A DNA stretch of 64,000 bases from Rhizobiales bacterium Y(2018) (GCA_005502925.1 SCPD01000002.1:434001-498000); one strand, 5' to 3'. Positions 52,929-62,631 are shown, numbered from the stretch's first letter. The notes: generated by a model from the sequence alone, not told the origin. Program-made: numbers and translations.

Positions 52929-54427
52929 TGATCGACGGACTCCTGCTCGGCTTTCACGTCGCCTTTTCGTTCGACAATCTCCTTTATTGCCTGATCGGCG
53001 TGACGCTCGGCACCTTCATCGGCATGCTGCCGGGGGTCGGACCGCTGGTCACCATCGCGATGCTGCTGCCGATGACCTATGGGCTGCCGCCGGAAGGCTC
53101 GCTGATCATGCTAGCCGGCATCTATTACGGCGCCTCTTATGGCGGATCCTCGACCGCCATCCTGGTCAACTTGCCGGGCGAATCCTCTTCCGTCGTCACC
53201 TGCCTCGACGGCTATCAGATGGCGAAGAAGGGCCGTGCCGGAGCAGCTCTGGCGATCGCGGCCATCGGCTCTTTCGTGGCCGGCTGCATCGGCACGCTGG
53301 CGATCGCCTTGTTCGCTCCCTGGCTCGGCAGAGCCGCGCTGGATTTCGGCGCGGCGGAGTACACAGCCTTGATCGTCATGGCCTTGGTGGCGACGTCCGT
53401 GCTCGTCCAGGGCGCCTTCGTCAAAGGTCTCTTGATGGCGCTGCTCGGTATCCTGATCGGCCTCATCGGCATGGACACCAATTCCGGTGCGCTGCGTTAC
53501 ACTTTCGGCCTCACCCCGCTCATGGACGGCGTCAAGTTCGTCGTCGTGGCGGTCGGCATGTTCGCCTTCACCGAGATCATTACGCAGCTCAGGTCCTATA
53601 GCGCGCAGCCGGTCGAAGCGACCAAGGTCGACAGCCTGATGCCGACGCGTACGGAACTGACGGACTCGGCCCTGCCGATCCTGCGCGGCACCGGCATCGG
53701 CATGTTCTTCGGCATCCTGCCCGGCATCGGGCCGACGATGAGCTCCTTCGCCTCTTATTTGCTGGAAAAGCGGATAGCACGTGACCCTTCCCGCTTCGGC
53801 CACGGCGCCATCGAAGGCGTCGCCGGGCCGGAAGCGGCCAACAATGCCGCGGCGCAGACATCCTTCATCCCGACCCTGACGCTCGGTGTGCCGGGCAGCG
53901 CCACCATGGCGCTCATGCTCGGCGCCTTGATGATCCAGGGCATCACGCCCGGGCCCAATGTCATCACCGAGCGCCCGACCTTGTTCTGGGGGCTCGTCGC
54001 CAGCATGTGGATCGGCAATGTGCTGCTGGTGATCCTAAATCTACCGCTCATCCGCCTGTGGACGGCGCTGCTCAAGGTTCCCTATTCCTGGCTCTTTTCG
54101 CTGATCCTGATTCTGTCGTGCTTCGGCATCTATTCATTGGCAAACAGCCACTACGACGTTCTGCTCGGCGCCTTCTTCGGTGTGCTGGGTTATGTCTTCC
54201 TCAAGCTCGAATGTCCGCTGGCGCCCTTCATTCTGGGGCTCGTCCTCGGTCCGATGCTCGAGGAGAATGTACGCCGCGCCCTTCTCATTTCGCATGGCGA
54301 TCCCACCACCTTCATCGCCAGTCCGATCAGCATCAGCTTCCTCAGCGCGGCGATCCTGCTCGTAATTTGGATGCTCATCCCCGCGGTGCGGCGCCGCAAG
54401 GAGAAAATCGAGATCGAAACGAACTGA
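52928..54427 (+). CDS. tctA: tripartite tricarboxylate transporter large membrane subunit TctA
   Basis: A 499-residue polytopic protein. It shows LGTFIGMLPGVGPLVTIAMLLPMTYGL and a repeat of it, GMFFGILPGIGPTMSSFASYLLEKRIARDPSRFGHGAIEGVAGPEAANNA, the internal pseudo-duplication and signature of TctA. YYGASYGGSSTAILVNLPGE is the other family block. With TctC and TctB it forms a secondary carboxylate importer. Confidence 0.95.
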   Translation: MIDGLLLGFHVAFSFDNLLYCLIGVTLGTFIGMLPGVGPLVTIAMLLPMTYGLPPEGSLIMLAGIYYGASYGGSSTAILVNLPGESSSVVTCLDGYQMAKKGRAGAALAIAAIGSFVAGCIGTLAIALFAPWLGRAALDFGAAEYTALIVMALVATSVLVQGAFVKGLLMALLGILIGLIGMDTNSGALRYTFGLTPLMDGVKFVVVAVGMFAFTEIITQLRSYSAQPVEATKVDSLMPTRTELTDSALPILRGTGIGMFFGILPGIGPTMSSFASYLLEKRIARDPSRFGHGAIEGVAGPEAANNAAAQTSFIPTLTLGVPGSATMALMLGALMIQGITPGPNVITERPTLFWGLVASMWIGNVLLVILNLPLIRLWTALLKVPYSWLFSLILILSCFGIYSLANSHYDVLLGAFFGVLGYVFLKLECPLAPFILGLVLGPMLEENVRRALLISHGDPTTFIASPISISFLSAAILLVIWMLIPAVRRRKEKIEIETN

Positions 54428-54456
54428 CGCCCGCGTTTTTCTAGAAGGACCAGCCT

Positions 54457-55314
54457 ATGCGACTTTTGAGTTTTCGTGCCGGCGGCAAGGACCGTTTCGG
54501 CGCCGTGATCGATACGGGTGTCGTCGATCTCTCGGCGCGCCTGAAGCAGCAGAGCCTGCGCCAGCTCATTGCCGAGATGCCGCGCGCCGATATCCAGGCG
54601 GAGATCGCCAGAGCGAGCGCCGATTTCTCACTCGCTGAGATCGACTATCTTGTCCCGGTTCCCGATGCTGACAAGATCATCTGCGTCGGCGTCAACTATG
54701 CCGACCGCAATGCCGAATATAAGGACGGCTCCGAGCTTCCCAAATTCCCGAGCCTGTTCCTGCGCAGCCGCGGCTCCTTTGTCGGCCATGGCCAGCCTTT
54801 GCTGCTGCCGCCCGAGTCACCGCAATTCGACTATGAAGGCGAGATCGTCCTGGTGATCGGTAAAGGCGGGCGCCGCATCCCGGCGGAATCGGCGCTGGAC
54901 CATATTTTCGGCCTCACCATCTGCAATGAAGGCAGCGTGCGCGACTGGATGCGCCATGCCAAGTTCAACGTCACCCAGGGCAAGAACTTCCACGCCTCGG
55001 GCAGCATCGGCCCGTGGATCGAGGTTCTCGACGATCATGCCCCGCTTGCGGCGCTCGATATCCGGACCTGGGTCAATGACGAGCTGCGCCAGGAGGAGAG
55101 CATCGCCCGCATGATGTTCCCCTTCACCTATCTGATCAATTATATCTCGACCTTCATGGAGCTGATGCCGGGCGACATGATCGTGACCGGTACGCCGACC
55201 GGATCGGGCGCGCGCTTCGACCCGCCGCGTTATCTGGTCGACGGCGATGTGGTACGCGTCGCGGTGGCGGGCGTCGGAACGCTCGAAAACCGCGTCCAGG
55301 CGGAGAGACGATAG
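54457..55314 (+). CDS. fumarylacetoacetate hydrolase-family protein (HpaG-like half)
   Basis: A 285-residue single FAH-domain protein. The C-terminal fold shows IICVGVNYADRNAE, the metal-binding DYEGEIVLVIGK with the ESL-type Glu residues, GLTICNEGSVRDW, QGKNFHASGSIGPW and LMPGDMIVTGTPTGSG. In hpa clusters such proteins act as OPET decarboxylase or HHDD isomerase; E. coli HpaG is two such domains fused, but only one is present here. Ureidoglycolate lyase-like activity is an alternative. Confidence 0.88.
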   Translation: MRLLSFRAGGKDRFGAVIDTGVVDLSARLKQQSLRQLIAEMPRADIQAEIARASADFSLAEIDYLVPVPDADKIICVGVNYADRNAEYKDGSELPKFPSLFLRSRGSFVGHGQPLLLPPESPQFDYEGEIVLVIGKGGRRIPAESALDHIFGLTICNEGSVRDWMRHAKFNVTQGKNFHASGSIGPWIEVLDDHAPLAALDIRTWVNDELRQEESIARMMFPFTYLINYISTFMELMPGDMIVTGTPTGSGARFDPPRYLVDGDVVRVAVAGVGTLENRVQAERR

Positions 55315-55326
55315 AGGAGCATCTTC

Positions 55327-56130
55327 ATGATGACACCCGAACAGGTCACGGCGGCCGCCGCGGCACTCGACCAGGCCGAGCGCGACCGCCGTCAGATCGG
55401 CCTGTTGAGCCTCACGCATCCCGGCATCGATCTCGACGACGCCTATAAGATCCAGGCCGCCTGGATGGAGCGCAAGCAGGCGCAAGGCCATCGTCAGATA
55501 GGCTGGAAGATCGGGCTGACGTCGCGCGCGATGCAGCAGGCACTCAATATCGATACGCCCGATTCCGGCGTTCTCCTCGATTCCATGGCTTTCGACGACG
55601 GCGCCGTCATTCCGCCCGACCGCTTCATCCAGCCGCGCGTCGAGGCCGAAATCGCTTTCATCATGAAGTCATCCTTGCGCGGGCCGGGCGTGACACTCTT
55701 CGACGTGCTCGACGCGACCAATTACATTTCACCGGCGCTCGAGATCCTCGACACGCGCATCCTGCGCAGCGATCCTCAGACCGGCAAGATGCGGACCGTC
55801 TTCGACACCATTGCCGATAATGCCGCCAATGCCGGCATCGTGCTGGGCGGGCGGCCGCTGCGGCCGCTCGAATCCGATCTGCGCTGGCTTGGCGCTATCG
55901 TCTCGCGCAATGGCGCGGTCGAGGAGACGGGCCTCGCCGCCGGCGTCCTCAATCATCCGGCCCGTGGCATCGCCTGGCTGGCCAATCGCCTGTCGGCCTA
56001 TGGCGGTGAGATCGCCGCCGGGCAGGTGGTGCTCTCGGGCTCCTTCATTCGCCCGGTGGAATGTCCGCACGGCTCCACCGTTGTTGCCGATTTCGGCGCC
56101 CTGGGCAGCGTCAGCTGCCATTTCGCGTGA
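55327..56130 (+). CDS. hpaH: 2-oxo-hept-4-ene-1,7-dioate hydratase (HpaH-like)
   Basis: A 267-residue hydratase of the FAH/MhpD-related fold. [40 protein letters not shown] and [40 protein letters not shown] match HpaH. It converts the ring-cleavage intermediate into 2,4-dihydroxyhept-2-enedioate. It is followed 8 bases later by the aldolase, giving the expected order. Confidence 0.92.
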   Translation: MMTPEQVTAAAAALDQAERDRRQIGLLSLTHPGIDLDDAYKIQAAWMERKQAQGHRQIGWKIGLTSRAMQQALNIDTPDSGVLLDSMAFDDGAVIPPDRFIQPRVEAEIAFIMKSSLRGPGVTLFDVLDATNYISPALEILDTRILRSDPQTGKMRTVFDTIADNAANAGIVLGGRPLRPLESDLRWLGAIVSRNGAVEETGLAAGVLNHPARGIAWLANRLSAYGGEIAAGQVVLSGSFIRPVECPHGSTVVADFGALGSVSCHFA

Positions 56131-56138
56131 GGATGTCG

Positions 56139-56903
56139 ATGCCGGCCCCGCAGAACCAGTTCAAACAGCGCCTTCACGCGGGAGAGCGCCAGATCGGCCT
56201 GTGGCTTGGCCTCGCCGATCCTTATGCGGCGGAACTCATTGCCGGCGCCGGCTTCGACTGGCTGGTGATCGATGGCGAGCATGCGCCCAATGACCTGCGC
56301 TCGACACTTACGCAATTGCAGGCGCTGTCGGCGCATAGCGTCAGCGCCGTTTGCCGGCCACCGGCGGGTGAGAGTTGGATGATCAAGCAACTGCTCGATA
56401 TCGGCTGCCAGACGATTCTTGTCCCCATGGTCGAGACCGCCGAACAGGCAGAGGATCTGGTGCGCGCGGTCAAATATCCGCCGCGCGGCATAAGAGGCGT
56501 CGGCGCCGGCCTCGCCAGGGCGTCGCGTTTCAACGCCATCCCGGACTATCTGGTGACCGCCGACGAGCAGACCTGCCTGCTCCTCCAGCTAGAGACGCTT
56601 GCCGGCCTCGATCAGCTCGAGGCGATCGCGGCGGTCGACGGTGTCGACGGCATTTTTATCGGCCCTGCCGATCTCGCCGCCGATATGGGGCATCTGGGCC
56701 GGCCCGGCCAGGCGGAAGTCCAGGCGCGCGTCGAGGATGCCATCACCCGCATCGTCGCCACCGGCAAGGCCGCCGGCATCCTCACTTCGGATCAGCAGCT
56801 GGCGCGCCGCTATCTGGAACTCGGCGCCCGCTTCGTGGCGGTCGGCTCCGATATCGGTCTGATCGGTGCCGCCGCGCGCCAGCTCGCCGCCGCCTATCGC
56901 TGA
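56139..56903 (+). CDS. hpaI: HpcH/HpaI-family aldolase
   Basis: A 254-residue class II metal-dependent aldolase. It shows GLWLGLADPYAAELIAGAGFDWLVIDGEHAPND, VCRPPAGESWMIKQLLDIGCQTILVPMVETAEQAEDLVRA and DGIFIGPADLAADMG. It would cleave 4-hydroxy-2-oxoheptanedioate to pyruvate and succinate semialdehyde, the last step of the pathway. ATG 56139 has GAGG 6 bases upstream; ATG 56133 is the alternative. Confidence 0.93.
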   Translation: MPAPQNQFKQRLHAGERQIGLWLGLADPYAAELIAGAGFDWLVIDGEHAPNDLRSTLTQLQALSAHSVSAVCRPPAGESWMIKQLLDIGCQTILVPMVETAEQAEDLVRAVKYPPRGIRGVGAGLARASRFNAIPDYLVTADEQTCLLLQLETLAGLDQLEAIAAVDGVDGIFIGPADLAADMGHLGRPGQAEVQARVEDAITRIVATGKAAGILTSDQQLARRYLELGARFVAVGSDIGLIGAAARQLAAAYR

Positions 56904-56952
56904 CGCACGATCGTTCAAGACCGCCTTGACCGCCAGGGCCTAGCCTGGATTT

Positions 56953-57561
56953 GTGCTGCAGGATTTTTCCTTTTCCGGCCTTGCTACGTTGCTGGTCTCC
57001 GCCGCGGTGCTGATGGCCAGTCCGGGGCCGACCACCGTGAGCATCACCGCCACGGCGGCGGCTTTCGGCCTGCGGCGTTCGCTCGGCTATTGGGCCGGGG
57101 TCAATCTCGGCACCATCCTGGTGCTTTTGGCGGTCGCCCTCGGCGCCACCGCTCTTCTTCATGAAGTGCCGCACCTGTCTTTCGCCGTCAACCTCGCCGC
57201 CACGCTCTATATGTTCTATCTCGCCTGGCGCATCGCCACGGCGCCGCCTTTGTCCGTGGCTGCGGCGCCGGGAAGGGCGCCCGGGTGGTTGGCGGGCCTC
57301 AGCCTGGCGATCGCCAATCCCAAGGCCTATCTCGCCATTGGCGCCGTCTACGCCCAGTCGACCCTTGTGGCTGGGCGACCGCTGCCGGATGCGTTGCTCA
57401 AATGCGTAGTTCTCGCTGTCGCGATCATCGCCATCCATACGCTCTGGGCGCTCGCCGGATCGTCCCTCACCCGTATCCTCAGCCATCCGGTGGCGGCGCG
57501 GGCCATGAATATCGGCCTTGCCTGTCTTTTAATTCTGATCGTCCTGATCGGGTTCCTTTAG
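56953..57561 (+). CDS. LysE/RhtB-family exporter
   Basis: A 202-residue membrane protein starting at GTG 56953. The LysE family block SPGPTTVSITATAAAFGLRRSLGYWAGVNLG follows the first helix, and the pattern of five or six helices is evident, with AIANPKAYLAIG in the second half. It would export an amino acid or related metabolite. It follows the aldolase by 49 bases and may or may not belong to that operon. Confidence 0.88.
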   Translation: MLQDFSFSGLATLLVSAAVLMASPGPTTVSITATAAAFGLRRSLGYWAGVNLGTILVLLAVALGATALLHEVPHLSFAVNLAATLYMFYLAWRIATAPPLSVAAAPGRAPGWLAGLSLAIANPKAYLAIGAVYAQSTLVAGRPLPDALLKCVVLAVAIIAIHTLWALAGSSLTRILSHPVAARAMNIGLACLLILIVLIGFL

Positions 57562-57586
57562 GTCATGCATCTGTTGGCGTAGCGCT

Positions 57587-57604
57587 ACCCCCCAAATGGG
57601 GGGT
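57587..57604 (+). terminator. C/G hairpin after the LysE-family gene
   Basis: ACCCCCC-AAAT-GGGGGGT is a perfect 7-bp stem with a 4-base loop, 26 bases after the exporter stop. No T tract follows. Confidence 0.5.
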
Positions 57605-57679
57605 GCCGACTGGCGCTCGATTCACGCACGCTGCATGGCAGAGGGCTGGAGGCGGCCGGAAGGCCGACAGGAGATTGCA

Positions 57680-58159
57680 ATGGCGACACAAGTGCAGTTC
57701 GAGAGGGACTATGCGGCGTTCGGCAGTCAGGCGCGCCCGTTCGAGATGGATGACGCGGTGGGTTTCGTCATCGCGGAATTTTCGCTTCATGATGGCTGCC
57801 CGTTCTATCCGATCGGCGCCGTTCTCGGCGCCAAGATATCGACCGTCTGGCTGGGCGAGGGGGTGTCGCCCGAAGGCGATGAAAGCCATCATGCCATCAT
57901 CTTCAAGATGCGCGAGGACTATCCCTTCTTCGAGATCGTCATGCGCGGCAAGGACGGGGCGCGCTGGGGCGGCAGCCTCTATGGGCAGGCGCTGGAAGTG
58001 ACCGACGAGGTCATTGCCGGCCACCGTGTGCTCATCGTCACCGCCGATGACACGAAGGTGCGTTATGAATTCAATGCGCGCCTGGGGCAGTATATCAGCT
58101 GCATTTGCTGCGATGACGTGACGCCCACCCTGCGGATTGCCAGATCGCAGCTCCACTGA
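57680..58159 (+). CDS. hypothetical protein, 159 residues
   Basis: From ATG 57680 (GGAG upstream) the protein has no signal peptide or membrane segment and looks like a mixed alpha/beta soluble domain (FVIAEFSLHDGCPFYPIGAVLGAKISTVWLGEG, DESHHAIIFKMREDYPFFEIVMRGKDG, QYISCICCDD near the C-terminus). The Cys pair CICC could be functional. I do not recognise its family, and its neighbours do not suggest a role. Confidence 0.65.
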   Translation: MATQVQFERDYAAFGSQARPFEMDDAVGFVIAEFSLHDGCPFYPIGAVLGAKISTVWLGEGVSPEGDESHHAIIFKMREDYPFFEIVMRGKDGARWGGSLYGQALEVTDEVIAGHRVLIVTADDTKVRYEFNARLGQYISCICCDDVTPTLRIARSQLH

Positions 58160-58190
58160 CGGTTGATCCGAGCCTTCTCTTCGCTTTCCC

Positions 58191-58244
58191 GGCCGCTGCG
58201 GTCCCGCCTGATCGGTGATATAGATCAGGCCGCCCGCAGCGGCC
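58191..58244 (+). terminator. bipartite hairpin downstream of hypothetical gene
   Basis: An outer 11-bp stem (GGCCGCTGCGG 58191-58201 with CCGCAGCGGCC 58234-58244) encloses an internal loop and an inner 7-bp stem (CCTGATC 58207-58213 with GATCAGG 58223-58229). It lies 31 bases after the hypothetical gene's stop. It may be a terminator or a structured leader of the next operon. The rest of the 217-base gap is AT-rich near 58310-58370 and probably holds the transporter promoter. Confidence 0.5.
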
Positions 58245-58376
58245 TCGCCAGCACGCGCGCCTGCGCAAAACCGGATGGCGACCCTGCGCTTCACGCGGGT
58301 TGATTTGGCGCTTGCCTTAAGTCATCATGATAACATACATAATACTCATACAATGAATAATAACGAGGAAATGCCC

Positions 58377-59747
58377 ATGGAGAAACTGCGATTGGTCCTC
58401 GCCGGACTTTGCGCGCTGGTGCTGCTGGCGTTCAGCCAGGCGCTCGCCGCCGAACCGCCTGAAAAAGCCAAGATCGACTGGCAGCAATTCAAAGGCCAAT
58501 CGATCGAGCTCTTCCTTGTGAAGCACCCGTGGACCGATGCGATCGAGCCTTTCCTGCCGGAATTCGAGAAGCTCTCCGGCATCAAGCTTAATCTCACCAC
58601 GGTGGCCGAGGACGCTTATTGGGACAAGTCCCAGCTCGGCCTCGCCTCCACCAAGCCGCCTTTCGATGTCTTCTTCCTGTCGATGGGCCTCAATGGCTAC
58701 ACCGCCTACCAGAACAAGTGGCTGGCCAAGCTCAACGACGTGTTCGACAATCCCAAGCTGACCGACAAGGCCTGGTACCAGTATGAGGATTTCTCGCCCG
58801 CCGCGGCCTCGGCCTTCCATCTGCCGGACCCGTCGAGCCCCGACATGTACGGCGTGCCGATGTCGACCGAAGTCTACATGTTCTTCTACCGCAAGGACCT
58901 TTTCCAGGAGAACAACATCGACGTCGCCAGCCTCACCACGATGGACCAGTGGCTGGAGGCTCTGCGCAAGCTCAAGCTGCCGGAAGGCACCTATCCGGCC
59001 TCTTTGCGCGGTGGTGGTCTCGGCATCCTGGACGAGCTCAACGCCGTGGTCGCCAACAGCTGGGGCAATGCGCCCTATGCCAAGGACCGCTTCGTCTATT
59101 TCGACGACAAATGGGCGCCGCGCTTCACCGATCCCAAGGTGAAGGATGGTTTCGCCGACTGGGCCGAGCTGATGAAGATGTCGGCGCCGGGCGTCACCTC
59201 GTTCGACTGGTACGAGGCCACCACGCAATTCGCGCAAGGCAAGGCCGCCACCTTCGGGCCCGATGCGAGCCTCTTCGCCTCGATCTTTCTCGATCCCAAG
59301 CAGTCGACGGTTGCCGACAAGGTTGGTTTCAAGGCTCTGCCGGCGGGTTCGCCCGATGGCGCCCGCACCGCCATGTGGTCCTGGGGCCTGAGCATTCCGG
59401 AACGCTCCGAGAAGAAGGACGCCGCCTGGCTGTTCGTCCAATGGGCGACGAGCCCCTATATCGCCGCGCGCGTCGGCGAGAAGACCATGGCCTCGGCGCG
59501 CCAGTCGACCTGGGCCGATCCCGAATACCAGAAGAAGCTGCCTGAAGGCTTCGGCGCCGCGGTGGGTGAATCGCTGAAAGTGGCCCAGCCCTCGATCATG
59601 TATCTCGCCTCTGCCAACCAGGTGGTGCAGGGCATGCTCGACGCGCTGCATGCGATCTATCAGGGCACTCCGGTGGATGACGCGATGCAGGAGTTGCAGG
59701 ACAAGGCGACCGAGGTCGTCACGCAAGCCGGGCTCTACAAGCCGTAA
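58377..59747 (+). CDS. ABC transporter substrate-binding protein, sugar type (SBP family 1)
   Basis: A 456-residue secreted protein. ATG 58377 was chosen because GAGG lies 8 bases upstream and a Sec signal follows at once (LRLVLAGLCALVLLAFSQALA). The mature part shows FKGQSIELFLVKHPWTDAIEPFLPEFEKLSGIKLNLTTVAEDAYWDK, typical of family 1 solute-binding proteins. A T-tract terminator after the gene would keep this product in excess over the permeases. The ligand is unknown; the downstream SDR and amidohydrolase may process it. Confidence 0.92.
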   Translation: MEKLRLVLAGLCALVLLAFSQALAAEPPEKAKIDWQQFKGQSIELFLVKHPWTDAIEPFLPEFEKLSGIKLNLTTVAEDAYWDKSQLGLASTKPPFDVFFLSMGLNGYTAYQNKWLAKLNDVFDNPKLTDKAWYQYEDFSPAAASAFHLPDPSSPDMYGVPMSTEVYMFFYRKDLFQENNIDVASLTTMDQWLEALRKLKLPEGTYPASLRGGGLGILDELNAVVANSWGNAPYAKDRFVYFDDKWAPRFTDPKVKDGFADWAELMKMSAPGVTSFDWYEATTQFAQGKAATFGPDASLFASIFLDPKQSTVADKVGFKALPAGSPDGARTAMWSWGLSIPERSEKKDAAWLFVQWATSPYIAARVGEKTMASARQSTWADPEYQKKLPEGFGAAVGESLKVAQPSIMYLASANQVVQGMLDALHAIYQGTPVDDAMQELQDKATEVVTQAGLYKP

Positions 59748-59754
59748 ACAAGCT

Positions 59755-59798
59755 GGGCGCGGCGGATCATGTGTCCGCCCGCCCTTCCCCTCTTTTTT
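59755..59798 (+). terminator. intrinsic terminator/attenuator after the binding-protein gene
   Basis: A GC-rich stem (59755-59766 with 59774-59784, one bulged C, 7-base loop) is followed by a C/T-rich run ending in six T (59793-59798). This is the clearest Rho-independent signal in the window and lies between the binding protein and its permeases. Confidence 0.75.
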
Positions 59799-59824
59799 AG
59801 AAGCCTTTCTCTTTCCAGGCAGGC

Positions 59825-60694
59825 ATGAAGCGCCGCATCCCCATTCTTTTTCTGCTGCCCGCGGCCGCCGTCCTCTTTCTGATCGCCGCCTATCCCGTGG
59901 GCTTCGGCCTGTGGGCGGGCCTCCATCAATGGAACTGGGCGCTAGGCCAGGCCGAGAGCTGGAACTTCATCGGCCTCGACAACTACGCCCAGGTCTTCGC
60001 CAACAAGGCCTTCTGGAATTCGATCAAGGTCACCGTCACCTTCACGGCGATCGCCGTGACATTGCAGCTCATCCTCGGCCTCGGCATCGCTATCCTGCTG
60101 CACAACAACATGCGGGCATCGTGGTTCTTCCGCTCGGCGGTGGTCTTTCCGCTGATGGTGTCGGACATCGTCGCGGCGGTCATCTTCTCGACCATCCTCG
60201 ATCCCAATCTGGGGATACTCAATTATGCCTTGAGCGTGGTCGGGCTGCCGGGACCGAACTGGATCGGCAATCCGAACCTCGTCATCATCACTTTGTCGCT
60301 CGTCGATACCTGGTGGCAGACCGGCAATATCATTCTCATTCTGCTCGCCGGCATGACCAGCATTCCGCAAGACCGCATCGACATGGCCTCGATCGATGGC
60401 GCCAGCGGCTGGCGCATGTTCTTCCACATCACCTTGCCGGCGCTGAAGCCCTTCATCCTGGTGGCGCTCGTTTTCCGCACCATCGACGCACTTCGCGTCT
60501 TCGCGCTCGCCTGGGCCATCACCAAAGGCGGGCCGTTGCGGGCCACCGAAGTGTCGCAGCTCTATATTTTCAAGCAGGGCATCGGCGGCGCCTACAATAT
60601 GGGCTATGCCTCGGCCGCCGCCACGGTCTTCGCGATCTTCGTTGGCCTCGTTGCCGGCATCTATCTGCTCGCCATGCGGAGGACGCCGGCATGA
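59825..60694 (+). CDS. sugar-type ABC transporter permease (MalF/UgpA family)
   Basis: A 289-residue permease with IPILFLLPAAAVLFLIAAYPVGFGLW at the start and the EAA loop DMASIDGASGWRMFFHITLPALKPFILVALVF (about 182-212). It overlaps the next permease by 4 bases (ATGA). The operon has no ATPase gene in the window. Confidence 0.93.
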   Translation: MKRRIPILFLLPAAAVLFLIAAYPVGFGLWAGLHQWNWALGQAESWNFIGLDNYAQVFANKAFWNSIKVTVTFTAIAVTLQLILGLGIAILLHNNMRASWFFRSAVVFPLMVSDIVAAVIFSTILDPNLGILNYALSVVGLPGPNWIGNPNLVIITLSLVDTWWQTGNIILILLAGMTSIPQDRIDMASIDGASGWRMFFHITLPALKPFILVALVFRTIDALRVFALAWAITKGGPLRATEVSQLYIFKQGIGGAYNMGYASAAATVFAIFVGLVAGIYLLAMRRTPA

Positions 60695-61521
60695 GGATCA
60701 AGCGGCGAACCTTAGGCCAGATTGCTTCCTTCACCACCTTGGCGCTGATTTCAGTGGTTTTCCTGGCACCCGTCATCTGGATCGCGCTCACGGCGCTCAA
60801 GACGCAGCGCGAGGCGCTGGCTTTGCCGCCGGTCTGGTCCTTCACGCCGCAATGGCATAATTTCATCGAGGCCTGGCAGTCCAATGACTTCGCCAAGTCC
60901 TTCCTCATCACGACATCGGTATCGGTCTTCTCGGTGGCGCTGACGCTGGCGCTTTCGATTCCCTTAGGATACGTCCTGGCGCGTTATCGCCGCGGCTGGC
61001 TCTCGGCCTTCGAGGTCGCCATCATGGTGGTGCGCATGCTGCCGGAGATCCTGTTCATGCTGCCGCTTTATGTGATCTATCAGAAAACGGCTCTGTTCGA
61101 CACACAGATCGGCATCATCCTCGCCTTCCAGATCTTCAACATTCCCTATTGCGCCTGGCTCATCCGGCAATTCATCTCGGAAGTGCCGCCTGAGCTCGAC
61201 GAGGCGGCGCTGCTCGATGGCGCTTCACTTTGGCAGGTCCTGTGGTTCGTCATCGTGCCCACCATCCGGCCGGGCATCGTCGCGGCGGCGGTGTTGTCCT
61301 TCATTGCGGTCTGGACCAATCTGCTGTTGCCGCTGGCGCTCACCTATAGCGAGACGCCGATGGTCGCGACCACCATCGCCAATTTCAAGGGCTATGGCTC
61401 CTTCAACTGGCCGGTCATGGCGGCCGCCGCGATCATATCGCTGCTGCCGCAATTCATCTTTTTCCTTTTCGCGCAGAAATATATCGTCAAGGGCCTCACT
61501 CTTGGGGCGGTCAAAGGTTGA
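60691..61521 (+). CDS. sugar-type ABC transporter permease (MalG/UgpE family)
   Basis: A 276-residue permease from ATG 60691, chosen because the longer ORF upstream reads through the first permease in another frame. The EAA loop is [33 protein letters not shown] and the C-terminus [17 protein letters not shown] is the usual MalG ending. Confidence 0.93.
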   Translation: MRIKRRTLGQIASFTTLALISVVFLAPVIWIALTALKTQREALALPPVWSFTPQWHNFIEAWQSNDFAKSFLITTSVSVFSVALTLALSIPLGYVLARYRRGWLSAFEVAIMVVRMLPEILFMLPLYVIYQKTALFDTQIGIILAFQIFNIPYCAWLIRQFISEVPPELDEAALLDGASLWQVLWFVIVPTIRPGIVAAAVLSFIAVWTNLLLPLALTYSETPMVATTIANFKGYGSFNWPVMAAAAIISLLPQFIFFLFAQKYIVKGLTLGAVKG

Positions 61522-61532
61522 TGGGAGACAGC

Positions 61533-62300
61533 ATGCTTGATTTGTTGAAAATGGATGGTCGCATCGCCGTGGTGACGGGCGCCGGCCAGGGCATGGGCAA
61601 GGAGATCGCCAAGGCACTGGCCTCGCTCGGCGCCACGGTCGTCGTCGCCGAGCTGTCGCCGAAGACGGGCGAGGCGACGGCGCGCGAGATCGTCGCTAAA
61701 GGTGGCAAGGCCGAATTCCGCCAGATGGACGTGCGTGACACCAAATCGGTCATTGCCGCCGCCGACTATATCAAGGAGCGGCATGGCCGCCTCGATATCG
61801 CCGTCAACAATGCCGGCATCGTCAAGAATGCAGCGACGCTCGAGACCTCGGATGCCGACTGGCTCGAGGTGATCGAGGTCAATCTCAATGGTGTGTTCCG
61901 CTGCTGCCGCGAATTCGGCCGGCTGATGGTGGCGCAGAACAAGGGCGTCATCGTCAACATGTCGTCGAACAGCGCCGTCATCGTCGACCGCCCGCAAGTG
62001 CAACCCGCCTACAATGCCTCGAAGGCCGGCGTGTCGCAGCTCACCAAGTCGCTCGCCGTCGAATGGGCGCCGCATAATATCCGCGTCAATGCGATCGCGC
62101 CCGGTTATATCGACACCGCGCTCACCGATGCGGGCAAGGGCCAGGCCGAATGGATCAAGTTCTGGATGAGCATGACGCCGATGAACCGCTTCGGTAAGCC
62201 GGAAGAAGTGGCGCCCTTGGCCGCCTTTCTCGCCTCCGATGCCGCGAGCTACATCACCGGCGCCGTCTATCTCATCGATGGCGGCTACACGGTCTGGTAG
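61533..62300 (+). CDS. SDR-family NAD(P)-dependent oxidoreductase
   Basis: A 255-residue classical SDR with TGAGQGMG (15-22), NNAG (92-95), a Ser in NMSSNS and Tyr160/Lys164 (YNASK), ending [23 protein letters not shown] 61533 has GGGAG 5 bases upstream; TTG 61518 and ATG 61521 are other in-frame starts. The acidic residue in VVVAELSP after beta-2 suggests NAD preference. It follows the permeases directly. Confidence 0.93.
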   Translation: MLDLLKMDGRIAVVTGAGQGMGKEIAKALASLGATVVVAELSPKTGEATAREIVAKGGKAEFRQMDVRDTKSVIAAADYIKERHGRLDIAVNNAGIVKNAATLETSDADWLEVIEVNLNGVFRCCREFGRLMVAQNKGVIVNMSSNSAVIVDRPQVQPAYNASKAGVSQLTKSLAVEWAPHNIRVNAIAPGYIDTALTDAGKGQAEWIKFWMSMTPMNRFGKPEEVAPLAAFLASDAASYITGAVYLIDGGYTVW

Positions 62301-62305
62301 GCCCG

Positions 62306-62608
62306 ATGTTCAAGGTGGATCCGAGCCGCATCGATCTGGCACGCGAATTCAGGGCGAAGCCCTTTGGCCGTCACAGCGACGAACTGCAGCGCATCCTCAA
62401 TTTCTTCCGCTCCGACCCGGTGGCCCATAATTTCTGCGTGGTCTGCACCAGGCCGCACCAGGAATGGGCGCTGGCCCGTTTCAGGGCGACAAGTCGCGAG
62501 CCGGTCGATCTCTTGGGCCCCGTCTATGGCTCGCTCGAAGACGCCGAATGGGACATCTTCAAATTGCGCTGGCGCCGCCATACCGGCCAGGCGTTGGAGA
62601 TCGATTGA
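62306..62608 (+). CDS. N,N-dimethylformamidase small-subunit-like protein (module B)
   Basis: A 100-residue paralogue of 46650-46979. It has IDLAREFRAKPFGRHSDELQRILN, FCVVCTRPHQEWALARF and EDAEWDIFKLRW, aligning with the module A protein throughout. It starts 5 bases after the SDR gene and is separated from its large subunit by the inverted repeat at 62632-62733. Confidence 0.75.
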   Translation: MFKVDPSRIDLAREFRAKPFGRHSDELQRILNFFRSDPVAHNFCVVCTRPHQEWALARFRATSREPVDLLGPVYGSLEDAEWDIFKLRWRRHTGQALEID

Positions 62609-62631
62609 TGCACGCGGCCACTCCTCATTTT

